DNA of 64,000 nucleotides, from the NCBI GenBank assembly GCA_021811385.1, contig JAJZPC010000002.1:1-64000 (forward strand), given 5' to 3'. The position numbers were made by a program, and so were the translations under genes. How positions within the stretch are numbered: the first letter of the stretch is position 1; the number at the start of each line of letters is the position of its first letter. The notes below the pieces were generated by a model, which was given only the letters and a program-made list of their open reading frames with translations, did no database searches and was not told the origin of the DNA. Shown here one piece after another: positions 28,299 to 37,840 of the stretch. The stretch comes from Deltaproteobacteria bacterium (GTDB lineage: Bacteria > Desulfobacterota > Desulfobulbia > Desulfobulbales > Desulfurivibrionaceae).

Positions 28299-28991
28299 TC
28301 ACCTTGCACCTTTCTCCTTACTCGTTTCGGGGATAAGTTCCTTGAAGGTAACCACCGAGAGGTAATCCTCGGAGTGGGCAACCGGCTTGCGGCTGCTGGG
28401 CCGGGCGACAAAGATGAGAACCCCCATGCCGTAAAGCCGGGCCGAGGCCAGCACCTTTGCGGTATCATCGGCCAGCATGGTCCTTTTTTTATCATAGCCC
28501 AGCATCGCTTCCAGACCCTGCCAGAAGACGGGATCTTCCTTGGCCATCCCCACCTCCTCCGCGCAGATGATCCGATCGAAATAACCGGCCAGGGCGGTTT
28601 TTTCCATCTTGATGGCCAGGGTCTTGCTGTGGGCGTTGGTCACCAGATAGATCTTTTTGCCGGACTTGCGACAAAACCGGAGAAAATCCACCACATGGGG
28701 ATGCACCCCAATGAGGTGGTTGATCTTCATCTTGAGAGCCGGGATATCGAGGCCCAGTTCATTGGACCAGAAATCCAGGTCGGTCCAGGCCAGGGTGCCT
28801 TCCCGCCCCTTATAGCGGGACAGCAGTTCAAGCCTGGCCTCGTCAATGGAGAGATCGTGCTCCAGGGCATAGTGCTCCGGCACATAATGCTCCCAGAAAT
28901 AATCGTCAAAATGGCGGTCCAGCAGGGTGCCGTCCATGTCCAGCAGGACCGTGTCGATTGCCTGCCAGTTCAGGATTGGTGTTTGTGTCAT
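28299..28991 (-). CDS. HAD family hydrolase, YrfG-like (GMP/IMP nucleotidase)
   Basis: WQAIDTVLLDMDGTLLDRHFDDYFWEHYVPEHYA...LVTNAHSKTLAIKMEKT...AKEDPVFWQGLE. Confidence 0.85.
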   Translation of the reverse strand: MTQTPILNWQAIDTVLLDMDGTLLDRHFDDYFWEHYVPEHYALEHDLSIDEARLELLSRYKGREGTLAWTDLDFWSNELGLDIPALKMKINHLIGVHPHVVDFLRFCRKSGKKIYLVTNAHSKTLAIKMEKTALAGYFDRIICAEEVGMAKEDPVFWQGLEAMLGYDKKRTMLADDTAKVLASARLYGMGVLIFVARPSSRKPVAHSEDYLSVVTFKELIPETSKEKGAR

Positions 28992-29035
28992 ATGCGCTCG
29001 TCAGGCCAGGCCCTGTGGCTTTTTATTTGGTAACT

Positions 29036-29176
29036 ACGAAAAGTAGCGAAACCAACGGAGGTAACTGTTCAGCAGTGCCGCAGATGCTAGGAAGAGACCG
29101 GCGAAGTGTGCTAGTGCACATGAGCCGGCCGATGACAACGCAGATGTGGTGCTGCTGAACAGTTACCCTACTTTTC
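29036..29176 (-). repeat. Structured 3'-end repeat, copy 1 (rapZ/yrfG junction)
   Basis: Arms GGTAACTGTTCAGCAG (29060-29075) / CTGCTGAACAGTTACC (29152-29167), 16/16 complementary; core shared with 31.7 and 55.6 kb copies. Confidence 0.85.
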
Positions 29177-30058
29177 AATATCCCGATGAAACAGCTTCAC
29201 CACCCATTTGCCCCCGAAAAGATGGCCGTGGAGTTCCTCGGCCACGGCCACGGAGCGGTGTTTCCCGCCGGTGCAACCCACCGCGATGGTGAGGTAGGCC
29301 TTGCCTGCCTGTTCAAATTCGGGGAGCAAAAAATCGAGCAGGGCGTGCAGGTGAACGAGAAATTGGCTGCCGCTGGCATTGTCCAGGGCATGACCGGCCA
29401 CCGCCGCGTCCAGGCCGGTTTTTTCCTTGAGCTCCGCCACATAATAGGGGTTGGGCAAAAAACGGACGTCAAAGAGCAGATCCGCCTCGCTGGGCAGCCC
29501 ATGCTTATGGCCAAAAGAAAGGACATTGACCCGCATGGCGGCAACCGGGGAGGCATCGTCCAGCAGGAGCTTGTGCCGCAATTCCGTGGGGGTCAGGGTG
29601 CTGGTGTCGATCACCCGGTCGGCCAATTGCCGGAGTCCGGCCAGCCGCTTCTTCTCCGAGGAGATCCCGTCCTGGACCAACCCGACCTGGGCCAGGGGAT
29701 GGGCGCGCCGCAACTGGCTGTAGCGGCGGAGCAGGACCGTGTCGTTGGCTTCGAGAAAAATGATCTGCGCCAGGGCGGTCTTGGGTTTCACCTCTTTGAG
29801 CACCCCGGCCAGGGCCGGGGCGAGCTCGGCATCCCTGGCATCCATGACCAGGGCCAAACGGTGCGGACCGTCCGCCCGCCTGGCCATGCCGTCGAGCAGG
29901 GGCAACAGGAGAAAAACCGGGAGATTGTCGATGCACAGGAAACCGGCATCCTCGAAGACATTGAGGGCCGTGGACTTGCCTGCCCCGGAAAGGCCGGTGA
30001 TGATGGTCAGGGTCAGGGGATGGCCGTTGGCTTCATGCATGGCGGTGTGATGCGGCAA
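29168..30058 (-). CDS. rapZ: RNase adapter protein RapZ / YvcJ family nucleotide-binding protein
   Basis: LTIITGLSGAGKSTALNVFEDAGFLCIDNLPV...FDVRFLPNPYYV...IAVGCTGGKHRSVAVAEEL. Confidence 0.94.
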   Translation of the reverse strand: MPHHTAMHEANGHPLTLTIITGLSGAGKSTALNVFEDAGFLCIDNLPVFLLLPLLDGMARRADGPHRLALVMDARDAELAPALAGVLKEVKPKTALAQIIFLEANDTVLLRRYSQLRRAHPLAQVGLVQDGISSEKKRLAGLRQLADRVIDTSTLTPTELRHKLLLDDASPVAAMRVNVLSFGHKHGLPSEADLLFDVRFLPNPYYVAELKEKTGLDAAVAGHALDNASGSQFLVHLHALLDFLLPEFEQAGKAYLTIAVGCTGGKHRSVAVAEELHGHLFGGKWVVKLFHRDIEK

Positions 30059-30079
30059 GGGTGGACATAACCATGCGGG

Positions 30080-31543
30080 TCAGCTCAGTTTGGGTTTTTT
30101 CCGGAATTTTGAAGGGAGAATCCCCATCTGCTCGCGATACTTGGCCACGGTGCGGCGGGCCAGCTTGATATCCTCCTTGGCGAAGATATCGGCGATGGCA
30201 TTGTCGCTCAAAGGGTCCTGGTGGTCTTCGCCGGCGATGATGGTGCGGATGCGCTCCTTGATGGATTCCGAGGCCATGGCGTCGCCGCCGTCGTGACGGC
30301 TGATGGAGGAGTTGAAGAAGTACTTCAGCTCAAAGGTGCCCTGGGGAGTGTGCACGTACTTGTTGCTGGTCACCCGGCTGATCGTGGATTCGTGCATGCC
30401 GAGATCCTCGGCCACGTCCCGGAGGACCAGGGGCTTGAGAAAGGCGATTCCTTTTTCAAAAAAATCGTACTGAAACTTGAGCAGCGACTCCACCACCCGG
30501 TAGATGGTGCGCTGCCGCTGATGAATGCTTTTTATCAGCCACAGAGCCGATTTCAGTTTGTCCTGCACATAATTCTTGGTGTCGGCCGGGGCGCCGGAAT
30601 CCTTTTTCAGGATATCCTTGTAATAGTTGCTGACCTTGAGGCGGGGCAACCCTTCATCGTTGAGCAAAATGACATACTCCCCGCCGATCTTGTGCACATA
30701 GACATCCGGGATGATGTACTGGGGCTCGTCCTCGGAATAGATTCTGCCCGGGTGCGGGTCCAGCTCGGTGATCACCTTGATTGCCGCGAGGATTTCCTCG
30801 ATGGGGCGGCCCGTCCCCCTGGCAATGGCGGCAAAATTGCGGTTTTCCAGGGTATGCAGATGCTCGCGCACTATAATGGCGGCCAGAGACCCGCCAAGCC
30901 CCAGGCGGCCGAGCTGCAGCAGCAGGCAATCCTTGAGATCCCGGGCTCCGACCCCGGCCGGGTCCATCTCCTGGACCACACCGATCATCCGATGGGCCAG
31001 TTCCGGATCGCAGCCCGTGCCCTGGACGATCTCCGCCTCCGTCACCTCCAGGAACCCGTCCCTGTCAAGATTGCCGATGACGAAATGCCCGACCTCCTTT
31101 TCCTCATCGGTGAGATGAGAAAGGGTCAGTTGCCAGGAAAGATGGGAATGAAGGTCCGGTTTGGTGGTCAGGATGTCAAGGCGGGAGGGCAGGTCGTTGT
31201 CGTCCTTGCCCCGGGCGGAGAAACCGCTTTCATACTCATTGCTGTAATTTTCCCAGTCGATTTCCCTTAACGAGGAATCGCTTTCCATCTGGACCTCGGT
31301 AGTCCTTTCCGGCTCGGGCAGGGGGGCGTCAAGCGCCTCGTGACCATGCCCCTCCAGCTCTGCCTCGGGCTGGTCCGGGCTTTCCGTTATTTCTTCCAGC
31401 ACCGGATTGATCTCGATTTCCTGCTGGATCGTTTCGGCAAGCTCAAGCCGGGAAAGCTGCAGCAACTTGATCGCCTGCTGCAACTGGGGGGTCATCACCA
31501 GTTGCTGGCTGAGTTTCAGTTGCTGTCGCAGTTCAAGGGCCAT
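30080..31543 (-). CDS. rpoN: RNA polymerase sigma-54 factor
   Basis: MALELRQQLKLSQQLVMTPQLQQAIKLLQLSRLEL...RRTVAKYREQMGILPS RpoN box. Confidence 0.96.
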   Translation of the reverse strand: MALELRQQLKLSQQLVMTPQLQQAIKLLQLSRLELAETIQQEIEINPVLEEITESPDQPEAELEGHGHEALDAPLPEPERTTEVQMESDSSLREIDWENYSNEYESGFSARGKDDNDLPSRLDILTTKPDLHSHLSWQLTLSHLTDEEKEVGHFVIGNLDRDGFLEVTEAEIVQGTGCDPELAHRMIGVVQEMDPAGVGARDLKDCLLLQLGRLGLGGSLAAIIVREHLHTLENRNFAAIARGTGRPIEEILAAIKVITELDPHPGRIYSEDEPQYIIPDVYVHKIGGEYVILLNDEGLPRLKVSNYYKDILKKDSGAPADTKNYVQDKLKSALWLIKSIHQRQRTIYRVVESLLKFQYDFFEKGIAFLKPLVLRDVAEDLGMHESTISRVTSNKYVHTPQGTFELKYFFNSSISRHDGGDAMASESIKERIRTIIAGEDHQDPLSDNAIADIFAKEDIKLARRTVAKYREQMGILPSKFRKKPKLS

Positions 31544-31697
31544 GTCCGCCGAAATCCTTTGCTACAAAAGATACACAGGGTGCAGCGCGGGATTGCGCAG
31601 CCCTTGTCTGAGTATAATACTCCATGACGGCAAGGTTTTTGCAAGAAGAATTTAGGGGAACAAAGAAAGAAGGGATATTTTGTTACGATGGCTGACA

Positions 31698-31812
31698 GAA
31701 AGAAACCGCCCAGCAGTGCCGCAGATGCTAGGAAGAGGCCGGCGAAGTGTGCTATATTGCACACGAGCCGACCGATGACAACGCAGATGCGGTGCTGCTG
31801 GGCGGTTTCTAC
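31698..31812 (-). repeat. Structured 3'-end repeat, copy 2 (lptB/rpoN junction)
   Basis: Arms AGAAACCGCCCAGCAG (31701-31716) / CTGCTGGGCGGTTTCT (31795-31810), 16/16 complementary; shared core. Confidence 0.88.
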
Positions 31813-32531
31813 AGGGTAAAGTTTTCTCCGAGGTACATCCGCCGGGCTTCCTCGCTGCCCACAATCGCTTCGGCGTCGCCATGGATCAGGATCTTTCCCT
31901 GGCTGACGATATAGGCATGATCACAGACGGAAAGGGTTTCCCGGACATTGTGATCGGAGATCAGCACCCCCAGGCCGCGGGTTTTCAGATTGCCGATGAT
32001 CTGCTGGAGATCGGCCACCGATAACGGATCGATCCCGGCAAAGGGCTCGTCCAGCAAAATAAAATGCGGATTGGTGGCCAGGGCCCGCATGATCTCCACC
32101 CGGCGGCGTTCGCCCCCGGAGAGGGAATGACCCCGGTTGCCGGCCAGATGGCTGATCTTCAGGTCTTCCATGAGCTGGCCGACCCGGGTGTTGATCTCTT
32201 TTTTGGCAAGACCGAGCGGCTCAAGGACGATGCGGACATTTTCCTCCACGGTGAGTTTTTTAAAGACCGAGGACTCCTGCGGCAGATAGGAGAGTCCCTT
32301 GACTGCCCGCTGGTGGATGGGCAGGGAGGTGATATCCTCGCCATCGAGCAGGATCACGCCTGCGTCCGGCCGGACAAAACCGGCAATGGCATAGAAGGTG
32401 GTGGTTTTTCCGGCCCCGTTCGGACCGAGCAACCCGACCACCGTGCCGGTCTCAACCCGCAGGCTGATCCCGTCGACAACCGTCCGGTTTTTATAGCGTT
32501 TGACAATCTCTTGTGTTTCGAGAACAGACAA
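31809..32531 (-). CDS. lptB: LPS export ABC transporter ATP-binding protein LptB
   Basis: [23 protein letters not shown]...[38 protein letters not shown]; start (TTG) uncertain. Confidence 0.93.
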   Translation of the reverse strand: MSVLETQEIVKRYKNRTVVDGISLRVETGTVVGLLGPNGAGKTTTFYAIAGFVRPDAGVILLDGEDITSLPIHQRAVKGLSYLPQESSVFKKLTVEENVRIVLEPLGLAKKEINTRVGQLMEDLKISHLAGNRGHSLSGGERRRVEIMRALATNPHFILLDEPFAGIDPLSVADLQQIIGNLKTRGLGVLISDHNVRETLSVCDHAYIVSQGKILIHGDAEAIVGSEEARRMYLGENFTL

Positions 32532-32545
32532 GGGGGCCTCCGTCT

Positions 32546-33103
32546 TTACTGTTGCTGACCGCTCTGCGGCCCTTCGCCGCCGGGATAGAAAAAGGCCTTG
32601 ACCCGCTCGCCTTTTTTCTCGCCCCGTTCCACGATGCTCTTGCCCTGGTCGAGGAAAACGACAACGGTGTGGCCGGTAACCAGGTTGTTGTCCTGCCAAA
32701 CCTTGCTGTTGCCGATGAGAATCATCTTGCGCTCGGCCTCGTAATACTCCATTTTGTCGCCGGTGCCGGTCATCCCGTCATTCTGGATTTCCACGTTGCC
32801 CGAGGCAAACAACTTTTTGAGACTCCGCTCCTCGCTCTGGGGCAATTTGGCTTTTTCCTCGTTGGAAAGATAATATACCGTCATTTCCGCGGCGCGGATC
32901 ACCAACTGGCCCTGCTTGGCATCCACGTTTCCGGAAAAAAGAACCGCATTGTCATTCTTCATGGAAACCATGCGGTCCGCCTCGACATGAATCGGCGGCT
33001 TGTTGCTTGCCGGGGCAGAGGCAGGCGCAGCCAAACAGGGGGCGGCGAGCAGAAGGGGGGCCACAAGCGAAATCCGGCGGAAAATACGCAGCAATGGTTT
33101 CAT
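32546..33103 (-). CDS. lptA: LptA/OstA-like LPS transport periplasmic protein
   Basis: Signal peptide; [45 protein letters not shown]; adjacent to lptB. Confidence 0.85.
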   Translation of the reverse strand: MKPLLRIFRRISLVAPLLLAAPCLAAPASAPASNKPPIHVEADRMVSMKNDNAVLFSGNVDAKQGQLVIRAAEMTVYYLSNEEKAKLPQSEERSLKKLFASGNVEIQNDGMTGTGDKMEYYEAERKMILIGNSKVWQDNNLVTGHTVVVFLDQGKSIVERGEKKGERVKAFFYPGGEGPQSGQQQ

Positions 33104-33331
33104 ATTTTTTAGGTTCCTTATGGTGCTGATGAACTCTGAATATATAAAGATACCAGCATCAGGGGTTCTCGGCAATCGCTTTGCCGGAAACGAGCGACTG
33201 TTTTTTGCCTGCCTATCTTCTTTACAGATTGCCGCCGGCAGTATATATCTTGCGTACTATCAAGACAATGCGGCTGATTTTTTCCGGAAAATCCAGCCTC
33301 CAGACCACTCAACCATTACAGACAGATTGCC

Positions 33332-34210
33332 ATGCTCACAGGTATCGAAAAAGCCAAAACCCTCATCGAGTCCTTGCCGTACATCAAGAAATTTTACGGC
33401 AAAACCGTGGTCATCAAATACGGCGGCCATGCCATGGTGGACGAGGAACTAAAAAAGAGCTTCGCCCTGGACATCATCTTGATGAAATACGTCGGCATCA
33501 ACCCGGTGGTGGTGCATGGCGGCGGCCCGCAGATCAACAAATTCCTGAACAAGATGAATATCAAGAGCGATTATGTGCAGGGCATGCGGATCACCGACGG
33601 CGAAACCATGGACGTGGTGGAGATGGTCCTGGTGGGCAAGGTGAACAAGGAGATCGTCAGCCTGATCAACTTCCACGGCGGCAAGGCCGTTGGCCTTTCC
33701 GGCCGCGACGGCGACCTGATCAAGGCGAAAAAAATGCAGCTCATGAAGGCGCAGGCCGAAAACACCCCGCCGGAAATCATCGACATCGGCCGGGTGGGGG
33801 AGGTGACCATGGTCAACCCGCAGATCCTGCACACCCTGGACGCCCAGGACTTTATCCCGGTCATCGCTCCGGTGGGCGTGGGCGAAGACGGGCAGGCGTA
33901 CAACATCAACGCCGATCTCGTGGCCGGAGCCATCGCCACCCATCTCAAGGCGGAAAAGCTCATCCTGCTCACCGACGTGGCCGGGGTCTTGGACAAGGAG
34001 GGCACGCTCATCTCCTCCATGACCTGCGACGCAGCGGATCAATACATCAAGGACGAGGTCATCGGCGGCGGCATGATCCCCAAGGTCAAGTGCTGCCAGG
34101 GCGTGGTCCGCGCCGGAGTGGGCAAGGCGCACATCATCGACGGCAGGGTGGAGCATGCCATTCTGCTCGAAATGTTCACCCAGCAAGGCGTGGGAACCGA
34201 GGTGGTATGA
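33332..34210 (+). CDS. argB: Acetylglutamate kinase
   Basis: [48 protein letters not shown]. Confidence 0.96.
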   Translation: MLTGIEKAKTLIESLPYIKKFYGKTVVIKYGGHAMVDEELKKSFALDIILMKYVGINPVVVHGGGPQINKFLNKMNIKSDYVQGMRITDGETMDVVEMVLVGKVNKEIVSLINFHGGKAVGLSGRDGDLIKAKKMQLMKAQAENTPPEIIDIGRVGEVTMVNPQILHTLDAQDFIPVIAPVGVGEDGQAYNINADLVAGAIATHLKAEKLILLTDVAGVLDKEGTLISSMTCDAADQYIKDEVIGGGMIPKVKCCQGVVRAGVGKAHIIDGRVEHAILLEMFTQQGVGTEVV

Positions 34211-35409
34211 TGACGAATGCGGAATGGATCGAAAAAAGCAATGGTTCTTTCATGACCACCTATGGCCGGTACCCGGCGGTGATGGTCGAGGGGCGGGGCT
34301 GCCTGCTCAAGGACGCCGACGGCAGGGAATATCTGGATTGCCTGGCCGGCATCGCAGTCTGCAGCCTGGGCCACTGCCATCCGGCGATCACCGAGGCGAT
34401 CTGCCGCCAGGCCTCCACCCTGGTGCATGTCTCCAACCTCTACCACACAATGCCGCAAACCGAGCTGGCCGGGCTGCTGATCAGCCATTCCTTTGCAGAC
34501 CGGGTGTTTCTGTGCAACTCCGGGGCCGAGGCCAACGAAGCCGCGATCAAGCTGGCGCGCAAGGCAAGCCCCGCCGGAAAATACGAGATCATCTCCCTGG
34601 CCGGCTCGTTTCACGGCCGGACCCTGGCCACCGTGGCCGCCACGGGGCAGGAGAAATTCCACCAGGGGTTCGAACCGCTGCCCCAGGGGTTCCGGCATGC
34701 GCCCTTCGGCGATCTCAACGCCCTGGAGGCGATGATTGGCCCGGAGACCTGCGCCATTCTCTGCGAGCCCTTGCAGGGAGAAGGCGGGGTGCGACCATTG
34801 CCCCCTGAGTATCTGGCCGGTATCCGCCAGCTCTGCGACACGCACAATCTGCTCTTGATCTTTGATGAGATCCAGGTGGGCATGGGCAGAAGTGGCACCC
34901 TCTTTGCCTACGAGCAGTGCGGGGTGACCCCCGACATCCTTACCCTGGCCAAGGCCCTGGGCAACGGCTTGCCCATCGGCGCCATGCTGGCCAAGGAACC
35001 GGTGGCCAAGGCCTTCGAGCCGGGCAGCCACGCCTCGACCTTCGGCGGCAACCCGGTGGTCTGCGCCGCTGCGGTGGCCACCGTGCGGATCATGCTGGAA
35101 GATGGTTTTCTCGCCGAGGTCCAGGCAAAAGGCGCTTATCTGGCAGAGCGCCTCACCGGGCTGGCCGAAAAATATCCGGCCATGGCAACCCCTGCCCGGG
35201 GGCTTGGCCTGATCCAGGGGCTGCCCCTGACCGAGGCGTGGCTTGACAAGGGTCCGGCCATGGTCAACCTCCTCTTTGAAAAAGGGGTGCTCCTCAACTT
35301 TGCCGGAGGCAAGGTGCTGCGCTGTCTGCCGCCGCTCATCATCAGCCGCGCCGAGATAGATCGGTTGATCCAGGCCCTGGACGAGGTCTTTGCCGAGCTG
35401 AGCCGATAG
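34207..35409 (+). CDS. argD: Acetylornithine aminotransferase
   Basis: [18 protein letters not shown]...[17 protein letters not shown]-like; [37 protein letters not shown]. Confidence 0.95.
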   Translation: MMTNAEWIEKSNGSFMTTYGRYPAVMVEGRGCLLKDADGREYLDCLAGIAVCSLGHCHPAITEAICRQASTLVHVSNLYHTMPQTELAGLLISHSFADRVFLCNSGAEANEAAIKLARKASPAGKYEIISLAGSFHGRTLATVAATGQEKFHQGFEPLPQGFRHAPFGDLNALEAMIGPETCAILCEPLQGEGGVRPLPPEYLAGIRQLCDTHNLLLIFDEIQVGMGRSGTLFAYEQCGVTPDILTLAKALGNGLPIGAMLAKEPVAKAFEPGSHASTFGGNPVVCAAAVATVRIMLEDGFLAEVQAKGAYLAERLTGLAEKYPAMATPARGLGLIQGLPLTEAWLDKGPAMVNLLFEKGVLLNFAGGKVLRCLPPLIISRAEIDRLIQALDEVFAELSR

Positions 35410-35477
35410 CCCCATCTTTTTTCGACGAAAAATCCCTTTGCAAAAAAAAAGTTTTTTTGTATGACTTGTAGTTTGGC

Positions 35478-35535
35478 CCAACCAGAGGGAGGCAGTGTCC
35501 GTTTCCCTCTGGCAATGGTTGGACTGACATTTTTT
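35478..35535 (+). terminator. Candidate terminator/attenuator between argD and argF
   Basis: CCAACCAGAGGGA ... TCCCTCTGGcaatGGTTGG followed by actgacatttttttg. Confidence 0.55.
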
Positions 35536-35647
35536 TGAGCCGGCCTCCTGGATCCTGCCCCGCGCCGTGTTCCCGGCAGGATGTCCTGAGCAAAAAGAGA
35601 GCTTTCCCCGGAACCGCGAGGGAGAGGTTGGCAGAGAGAACAAAACC

Positions 35648-36559
35648 ATGACACAGCATCTACTGGCATTACAGGACTTCAGCAAAGAGCAGCTTGGCGC
35701 CTACATCGAAAAGGCCCTGCTGCTTAAGAAAGAAGCCAAGGCAGGAATCCGCCACCAGCAGCTGGCCGGAAAAACCGTGGCCCTCATCTTTGAAAAGCCC
35801 TCCACCCGGACCAGGGTCTCCTTTGAGGCCGCCATGTATGGGTTGGGCGGCCAGGTGATCTATCTCTCCGGCCGGGACACCCAACTGGCCCGCAACGAGC
35901 CCCTCAAGGACATGGCCCGGGTCATGGCCCGATATGTGGACGGCATGGTCGTGCGCACCTATGGCCAGGCCATTGTCGACGAGCTGGCCGGATATTCCTC
36001 GGTGCCGGTGATCAACGCCCTCACCGATCTGCACCATCCCTGCCAGGTGCTGAGCGACATCATGACCGTGATCGAGCACAAGGGCGAGGTGGCTAAGCTT
36101 CATGTCGCCTGGCTGGGCGACGGCAACAACATGGCCAACTCCTGGATCCAGGCCGCGGCCCGTTTCGGCTTCGCCCTGACCCTGGCGTGTCCTGCGGGTT
36201 ATGATCCCAATCCCGCCATTCTCGCGGCGGCCCAAGCCGTGGCAAGCAAGCCCATCCGGGTGGTGCGCGACCCGGTGGAGGCGGTGCGGGAGGCGGACGT
36301 GATCAATACCGACGTCTGGGCCAGCATGGGCCAGGAGTCCGAGCAGGAGGCGCGGATCACGGTGTTCCGGCCGTATCAGGTGAATGCTGCCCTGGTGGCG
36401 CAAGCCAGGCCGGGGGCCATTGTCCTCCACTGCCTACCGGCCCACCGCGACGAGGAAATCTCCGAAGAGGTGCTGGAGGGACCGCAATGCGTCGCCTTTG
36501 ACCAGGCCGAGAACAAGCTCCATATCCACAAGGCCATTCTGGCCATGCATCTGGCCTGA
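35648..36559 (+). CDS. argF: Ornithine carbamoyltransferase
   Basis: FEKPSTRTRVSFEAAMYGLGG...HHPCQVLSDIMTV...LHCLPAHRDEEIS. Confidence 0.96.
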   Translation: MTQHLLALQDFSKEQLGAYIEKALLLKKEAKAGIRHQQLAGKTVALIFEKPSTRTRVSFEAAMYGLGGQVIYLSGRDTQLARNEPLKDMARVMARYVDGMVVRTYGQAIVDELAGYSSVPVINALTDLHHPCQVLSDIMTVIEHKGEVAKLHVAWLGDGNNMANSWIQAAARFGFALTLACPAGYDPNPAILAAAQAVASKPIRVVRDPVEAVREADVINTDVWASMGQESEQEARITVFRPYQVNAALVAQARPGAIVLHCLPAHRDEEISEEVLEGPQCVAFDQAENKLHIHKAILAMHLA

Positions 36560-36604
36560 GAACAGGCCACAACCGAAGACAAGCACTCTGGGAGAACACG
36601 GCCA

Positions 36605-37816
36605 ATGGCTGCCAATATAAACAAGATCGTTCTCGCCTATTCCGGCGGGTTGGACACCTCGGTTATCCTTAAATGGTTGCGGGAAGAGTATCAGGTTCCG
36701 GTGGTCGCCTTTGCCGCCGATGTGGGCCAGGAGGAGGATTGGGACAAGGTGCGGGCCAAGGGTATGGCCACCGGCGCCGAGAAGGTGATCATCTCCGACC
36801 TGCGCGAAGAGTTTGTCCGCGACTATGTCTTCCCGGCCTTCCGGGCCAACGCCATCTACGAGGGCTCCTACCTCTTGGGCACCTCCCTGGCCAGGCCGGT
36901 CATCGCCCGGGAACAGGTGAGGATCGCCGAGGCGGAAGGGGCGGATGCCGTGAGCCACGGCGCCACTGGCAAGGGCAACGACCAGGTCCGCTTCGAGCTG
37001 ACCTATCTGGCCTTAAACCCCAGGCTGACCATCATCGCGCCCTGGCGGATCTGGGATCTCAACTCCCGGACCAAGCTCATGGCCTATGCGGAAAAGCACG
37101 CCATCCCCGTGCCGGTGACCAAGGAGAAGCCTTACAGCTCCGACGAGAATCTTCTGCACATCAGCTTTGAGGGCGGCATCCTGGAAGATCCGTGGAACGA
37201 GCCGGAGGAGTCCATGTTCAAGCTCTCCGTCTCCCCGGAAAAAGCCCCGGACACACCGACCTATATCGAGATGGAGTTTGCGGGCGGCAACCCGGTGGCC
37301 ATCAATGGCGAGAAGCTCAGCCCTGCGGCCATGCTGGCCCGCCTCAACGCCCTGGGCGGCGCCAACGGCATCGGCCGCTTGGACATGGTGGAGAACCGCT
37401 TCGTGGGCATGAAATCCCGCGGGGTGTACGAAACCCCGGGCGGCACCATATTGCGTTGCGCTCACCGCGATCTCGAAACCATCACCCTGGACCGCGAGGT
37501 CATGAAGATCCGCGACAGCCTGATCCCCCGCTATGCCGAGCTCGTTTACAACGGCTTCTGGTTCTCGCCGGAGATGAAGCTGCTGCAAAAGACCATGGAC
37601 AATGCGCAGGAAACCGTGAACGGCGTGGTGCGGCTCAAGCTGATCAAGGGCAACTGCATCCCGGTGGGGCGCAAATCCGATCAGTCGCTCTACCAGGAAA
37701 GCTTTGCCACCTTTGAGGAAGACCAGGTCTACACCCAATCGGATGCCGGCGGCTTTATCCGCCTCAACGCCCTGCGGTTGACCATCCAGGCCCTGGTGGA
37801 AAAGAAGAAGAAATAA
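36605..37816 (+). CDS. argG: Argininosuccinate synthase
   Basis: [19 protein letters not shown]...[14 protein letters not shown]. Confidence 0.97.
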   Translation: MAANINKIVLAYSGGLDTSVILKWLREEYQVPVVAFAADVGQEEDWDKVRAKGMATGAEKVIISDLREEFVRDYVFPAFRANAIYEGSYLLGTSLARPVIAREQVRIAEAEGADAVSHGATGKGNDQVRFELTYLALNPRLTIIAPWRIWDLNSRTKLMAYAEKHAIPVPVTKEKPYSSDENLLHISFEGGILEDPWNEPEESMFKLSVSPEKAPDTPTYIEMEFAGGNPVAINGEKLSPAAMLARLNALGGANGIGRLDMVENRFVGMKSRGVYETPGGTILRCAHRDLETITLDREVMKIRDSLIPRYAELVYNGFWFSPEMKLLQKTMDNAQETVNGVVRLKLIKGNCIPVGRKSDQSLYQESFATFEEDQVYTQSDAGGFIRLNALRLTIQALVEKKKK

Positions 37817-37840
37817 CTCCGGTACAAAGCAGAGACGACA

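Noticed and set aside
29036-29176. Integron attC site interpretation of the structured repeat
   Set aside because: The hairpin and stop-codon adjacency are suggestive, but canonical RYYYAAC/GTTRRRY core sites and an integrase were not found, and here the arms vary while the centre is conserved (the reverse of attC).
29036-29176. Ordinary intrinsic terminators at rapZ/lptB/pcm 3' ends
   Set aside because: No convincing U-run follows the arms, and a conserved roughly 75-100 nt core inside the loop is not a terminator feature; kept only as a possible precursor state.
29036-29176. Classical MITE/ERIC element
   Set aside because: Size and palindromic form are similar, but terminal arms are not conserved between copies, and no target-site duplication was evident by eye.
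33181-34206. N-terminal 342 residues of the 742-aa plus ORF ending at 35409
   Set aside because: Out-of-frame read-through of argB; argD starts at 34207.
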